Both the position numbers and the translations under genes were made by a program. Source: Cyclobacteriaceae bacterium (GTDB taxonomy: Bacteria > Bacteroidota > Bacteroidia > Cytophagales > Cyclobacteriaceae). From it: 33,509 nucleotides of DNA. Shown here one piece after another: positions 32,401 to 33,509 of this stretch (positions within the stretch are counted from its first letter, which is position 1; each line of letters begins with the position of its first letter). The stretch covers positions 1-33,509 of the forward strand of contig CANGYY010000025.1 in assembly GCA_947458585.1 (NCBI GenBank), read 5' to 3'. The notes under the pieces were generated by a model, which was given only the letters and a program-made list of their open reading frames with translations, made no database searches and had not been told where the DNA came from.

Positions 32401-32824
32401 AGAAGGAAATGCGGATAGGGGACGAAACATTTTCTTCCAAAACCAAACGGCCCAATGTATCCGATGCCATGCCTACGACGATATGGGCGGAAATGCTGGC
32501 CCTGCTTTGGATAATATTGGAAAGACCCTCTCCAAGCAAGATTTATTGATTGCTTTGGTGGAACCAAGCAAGCGATTGGCTCCTGGATTTGGAACGATTA
32601 CCCTCACTCTAGTGGCAGGGAATAAAGTCACTGGTTTGCTACTCGAAGATAAAAAAGACAGCATGCGGGTACAGGTGGGTTCGGAAGTCAAAGAAATTGC
32701 CAAAAAGGAGATTGCTTCTACTGCCTTAGGCGCATCGAGCATGCCTCCAATGGGCAGCTTATTGTCGAAGCGAGAAATCCGTGATCTAGTTAGTTACCTG
32801 AGCACCTTGAAGCGTTCCGAATGA
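29411..32824 (+). CDS. PVC-type haem-binding lipoprotein: beta-propeller, HEAT repeats and C-terminal cytochrome c domain
   Basis: A 1137-aa exported lipoprotein (signal ending FTSC, Cys25). Residues about 40-480 form a dehydrogenase-like beta-propeller with DTDGDGLADWG, DTNGDGIMDE, GPDGRIYWGIGD, ASGLRNTHEF and GPDGAMYMADWVNGWN (acidic calcium-binding-like loops). About 500-980 holds helical HEAT-like repeats (GDPEIQAQAAKWLGDIR, NARVRFFSAEALGRAKD). The C-terminus carries a c-type haem motif, Cys1016-xx-Cys1019-His1020 (CIRCH), and SMPPMG with a likely axial Met. This order is the PVC-type 'membrane-bound dehydrogenase / putative haem-binding' architecture, expected to oxidise a sugar or alcohol and pass electrons on; the substrate is unknown. 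I chose the ATG at 29411; the frame is open to a TTG at 29363, but that adds residues before a good signal peptide. Confidence 0.9.
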   Translation: MPTLNSAFQLISKVLFLSLMVFTSCKEKEPVDLRITTLTKEEVAIQAEVARNSVTPTLVEGLKMEVWGTDSLVKDPIAMQVADDGSIFYTRSPRRNNAEFDIRGHQDWEIRSIALQTIEDKRNFLRTELSPERSAQNEWLADLNGDGSHDWKDMLEERNEVFQLKDTDGDGLADWGQKQVYDFHEEVTDVAGGVLKTDDALYVAAGPDMWRLQDTNGDGIMDEKKSLSHGYGIHIGFGAHGMSGVEMGPDGRIYWGIGDIGFNGKGDDGTEYNHSNSGVIARSNPDGSDFEIFASGLRNTHEFVFDQHTNLISVDNDGDHAGEKERLVYITRGSDTGWRINWQFGKYRDPNNNTYKVWMDEKMYLPRWEGQATFITPALMNYVSGPTGMVFNPGAGLGQRWKDHFFVVEFVGNAAGSGLHAFQLQPKGAAFELTKTEKVVGNFLPTGIDFGPDGAMYMADWVNGWNDKGYGRIWKMTDETAKGWALQQQTAAEIKADYKKLSESDLKSKLYFEDMRIRRKAQFELVKRGQKGAAQFQQVITDKSNQLARIHGILGLSQMARLEDKSYAKPLVALLKDGDPEIQAQAAKWLGDIRYKEASKELIANLTHANARVRFFSAEALGRAKDVAAIQPLIQLLASNNDEDAFLRHGATYALSQIGQVPPLAALSTHHSKAVRMGAVIALRRLESAELAKFLGDKEEAIVTEVARAIHDDFSIPAALPALASILATTPFSNEPLIRRVISANHRLGKEENLNAVLAFLAKPGISQALKQESLAALGTWAKPSVLDRVDGRYRGEVSRDAAMVKRKVAATLESQAKSPALELRKESIKAMGKLGMTEMSDFLFGKLKTDPAQEVKVEALQALVAMSAPNLSDAISYAMRDVSEAVRVAGLGLIAQTSLPNDQKVPLLMEILKKRTLAEQQTALLTLGSLPGSKDFKEWTPILEDFKLGKLPEGTWIELEEAVLATGSANLKTQYEALLDQKAAGEPWKKYVGALAEGNADRGRNIFFQNQTAQCIRCHAYDDMGGNAGPALDNIGKTLSKQDLLIALVEPSKRLAPGFGTITLTLVAGNKVTGLLLEDKKDSMRVQVGSEVKEIAKKEIASTALGASSMPPMGSLLSKREIRDLVSYLSTLKRSE

Positions 32825-33509
32825 AGAAGGTAGGGATAGGAATACTAGTTTTCCTACTTGTCCTGCTAGTTTGTTCCCCACTGATCCTCATTGGATGGGG
32901 TAGAAGCATGTTGCATGATTCGGATGTAGCGAAGCGGGAAGAATTGATTCCTTCCATCCCTAAAAAACGCGTTTTGGCTATTTTTCCTCATCCAGACGAT
33001 GAGGTAACGGTGGCGGGAACGGTCATGGGACTCAAGGCAGCAGGGCACCAGGTGACCCTCGTTTGTTTGACCCGCGGGGAAAAAGGGAATGCTGCCAACA
33101 TTCCTTCGGAGCAAGAACTCGCCAGATTGCGCACGGGAGAGATGCAGCAAAGCGCACAGATTCTAGGTGTCGATAGTCTGATTCAATTGGACTATGCCGA
33201 TGGCGGGATGGATGAACTGGGTTTGGATAGTCTAATGAAGCTGGTCCATGCCCTGATTCAGGACCAAAGGCCCGATGTGCTACTTTCTTATGATTCCAAG
33301 GTAGGCTTGTACGGACATTCTGACCATCGCCTTACAGGTGAAGCCGTAGAGCAGGTATTTCTAAAGCATAGAGGAGAGCAGGGATTTGTACCCCAGCAAC
33401 TATTTCAAGTCACTTTGAGCAAAAAACAAATCGAGGTAGCCCTAAAACTTTCTGCTGGATTTCAGAAAAATTACCCAAAGGAACCTGGAAAAGGTCTGCC
33501 GGCACCTGA
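32821..33509 (+). CDS. PIG-L (LmbE) family deacetylase, 3' end beyond the window
   Basis: An incomplete gene: 229 codons are present and the frame is open to the last base. It has an N-terminal membrane anchor or signal (about 4-26, rich in Leu, Val and Ile). It then shows VLAIFPHPDDEVTVAG with the zinc-binding HPDDE (His57, Asp59, Asp60) and GHSDHR (His166, Asp168, His169), the second metal motif. PIG-L/LmbE proteins usually remove N-acetyl groups from GlcNAc-type sugars. The anchor suggests that this one acts at the envelope. Its ATG overlaps the stop codon of the haem lipoprotein (ATGA), so both are probably produced together. The substrate is unknown. Confidence 0.9.
   Translation, partial: MKKVGIGILVFLLVLLVCSPLILIGWGRSMLHDSDVAKREELIPSIPKKRVLAIFPHPDDEVTVAGTVMGLKAAGHQVTLVCLTRGEKGNAANIPSEQELARLRTGEMQQSAQILGVDSLIQLDYADGGMDELGLDSLMKLVHALIQDQRPDVLLSYDSKVGLYGHSDHRLTGEAVEQVFLKHRGEQGFVPQQLFQVTLSKKQIEVALKLSAGFQKNYPKEPGKGLPAP

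Overview
The window looks like a chromosomal segment of a Bacteroidota bacterium, most likely Cytophagales (a Cyclobacteriaceae/Algoriphagus-like organism). This is inferred from protein families typical of that group (DUF4369/TlpA lipoprotein, DUF4920, DUF983, a PVC-type CxxCH haem lipoprotein with HEAT repeats, a phosphatase-phosphoglycerate dehydrogenase fusion). The regulatory style fits too: Shine-Dalgarno sequences are mostly absent and several start sites follow the Bacteroidota TTG-N(17-20)-TAnnTTTG promoter form. I see no insertion sequence, integrase, phage gene or CRISPR array. The region reads as ordinary, gene-dense chromosome with several functional modules.

Layout. (1) 1-5756: a truncated PLP-dependent D-threonine-aldolase-like gene on the minus strand diverges from an alaS-gatB-thioredoxin-like lipoprotein operon, which ends in a clear hairpin terminator. 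(2) 5757-6203: a very AT-rich spacer. (3) 6204-9540: a short sugar-nucleotide/glycosyltransferase cluster (GT4 glycosyltransferase, UDP-glucuronate 4-epimerase-like protein, dTDP-glucose 4,6-dehydratase RmlB), closed by a symmetric bidirectional terminator. (4) 9554-11446, minus strand: a 630-aa fusion of a SerB-like HAD phosphatase to SerA with an ACT domain. (5) 11705-13463: a DUF4920 lipoprotein with a strong promoter, a coupled 67-aa orphan, a DUF983 membrane protein and a DoxX-like membrane protein. (6) 13528-18730: a TetR regulator, an ABC half-transporter, an HlyD-type adaptor and a TolC-type outer-membrane protein, with stop and start codons overlapping or nearly touching. The ABC protein keeps Walker A but has lost the other ATPase motifs.

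(7) 18733-26497: a galacturonate-type catabolic locus. It holds tagaturonate reductase (UxaB) and altronate dehydratase (UxaA) on the minus strand. On the plus strand are KDG kinase, KDPG aldolase and a complete DctP-DctQ-DctM TRAP transporter in one tightly overlapping operon. Together these would import a uronate-type acid and convert tagaturonate to altronate, KDG and KDPG, then to pyruvate and glyceraldehyde-3-phosphate. The isomerase UxaC is not in the window. (8) 26543-28877: a DUF2064 nucleotidyl/glycosyltransferase-like protein, an exported DUF6134-like protein and, on the minus strand, GAPDH. (9) 28988-29330: a promoter, two identical tRNA-Glu(TTC) genes and a terminator. (10) 29411-33509: a 1137-aa PVC-type haem lipoprotein translationally coupled to a PIG-L deacetylase that runs off the window.

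Several start codons differ from the longest open frame. ATG starts at 7402, 11751, 20078, 24723 and 29411 are preferred over upstream TTG or other extensions. The items most worth a second look are the motif-degenerate ABC exporter with its possible TetR operator, the phosphatase-SerA fusion, and the small orphan protein coupled to the DUF4920 lipoprotein.
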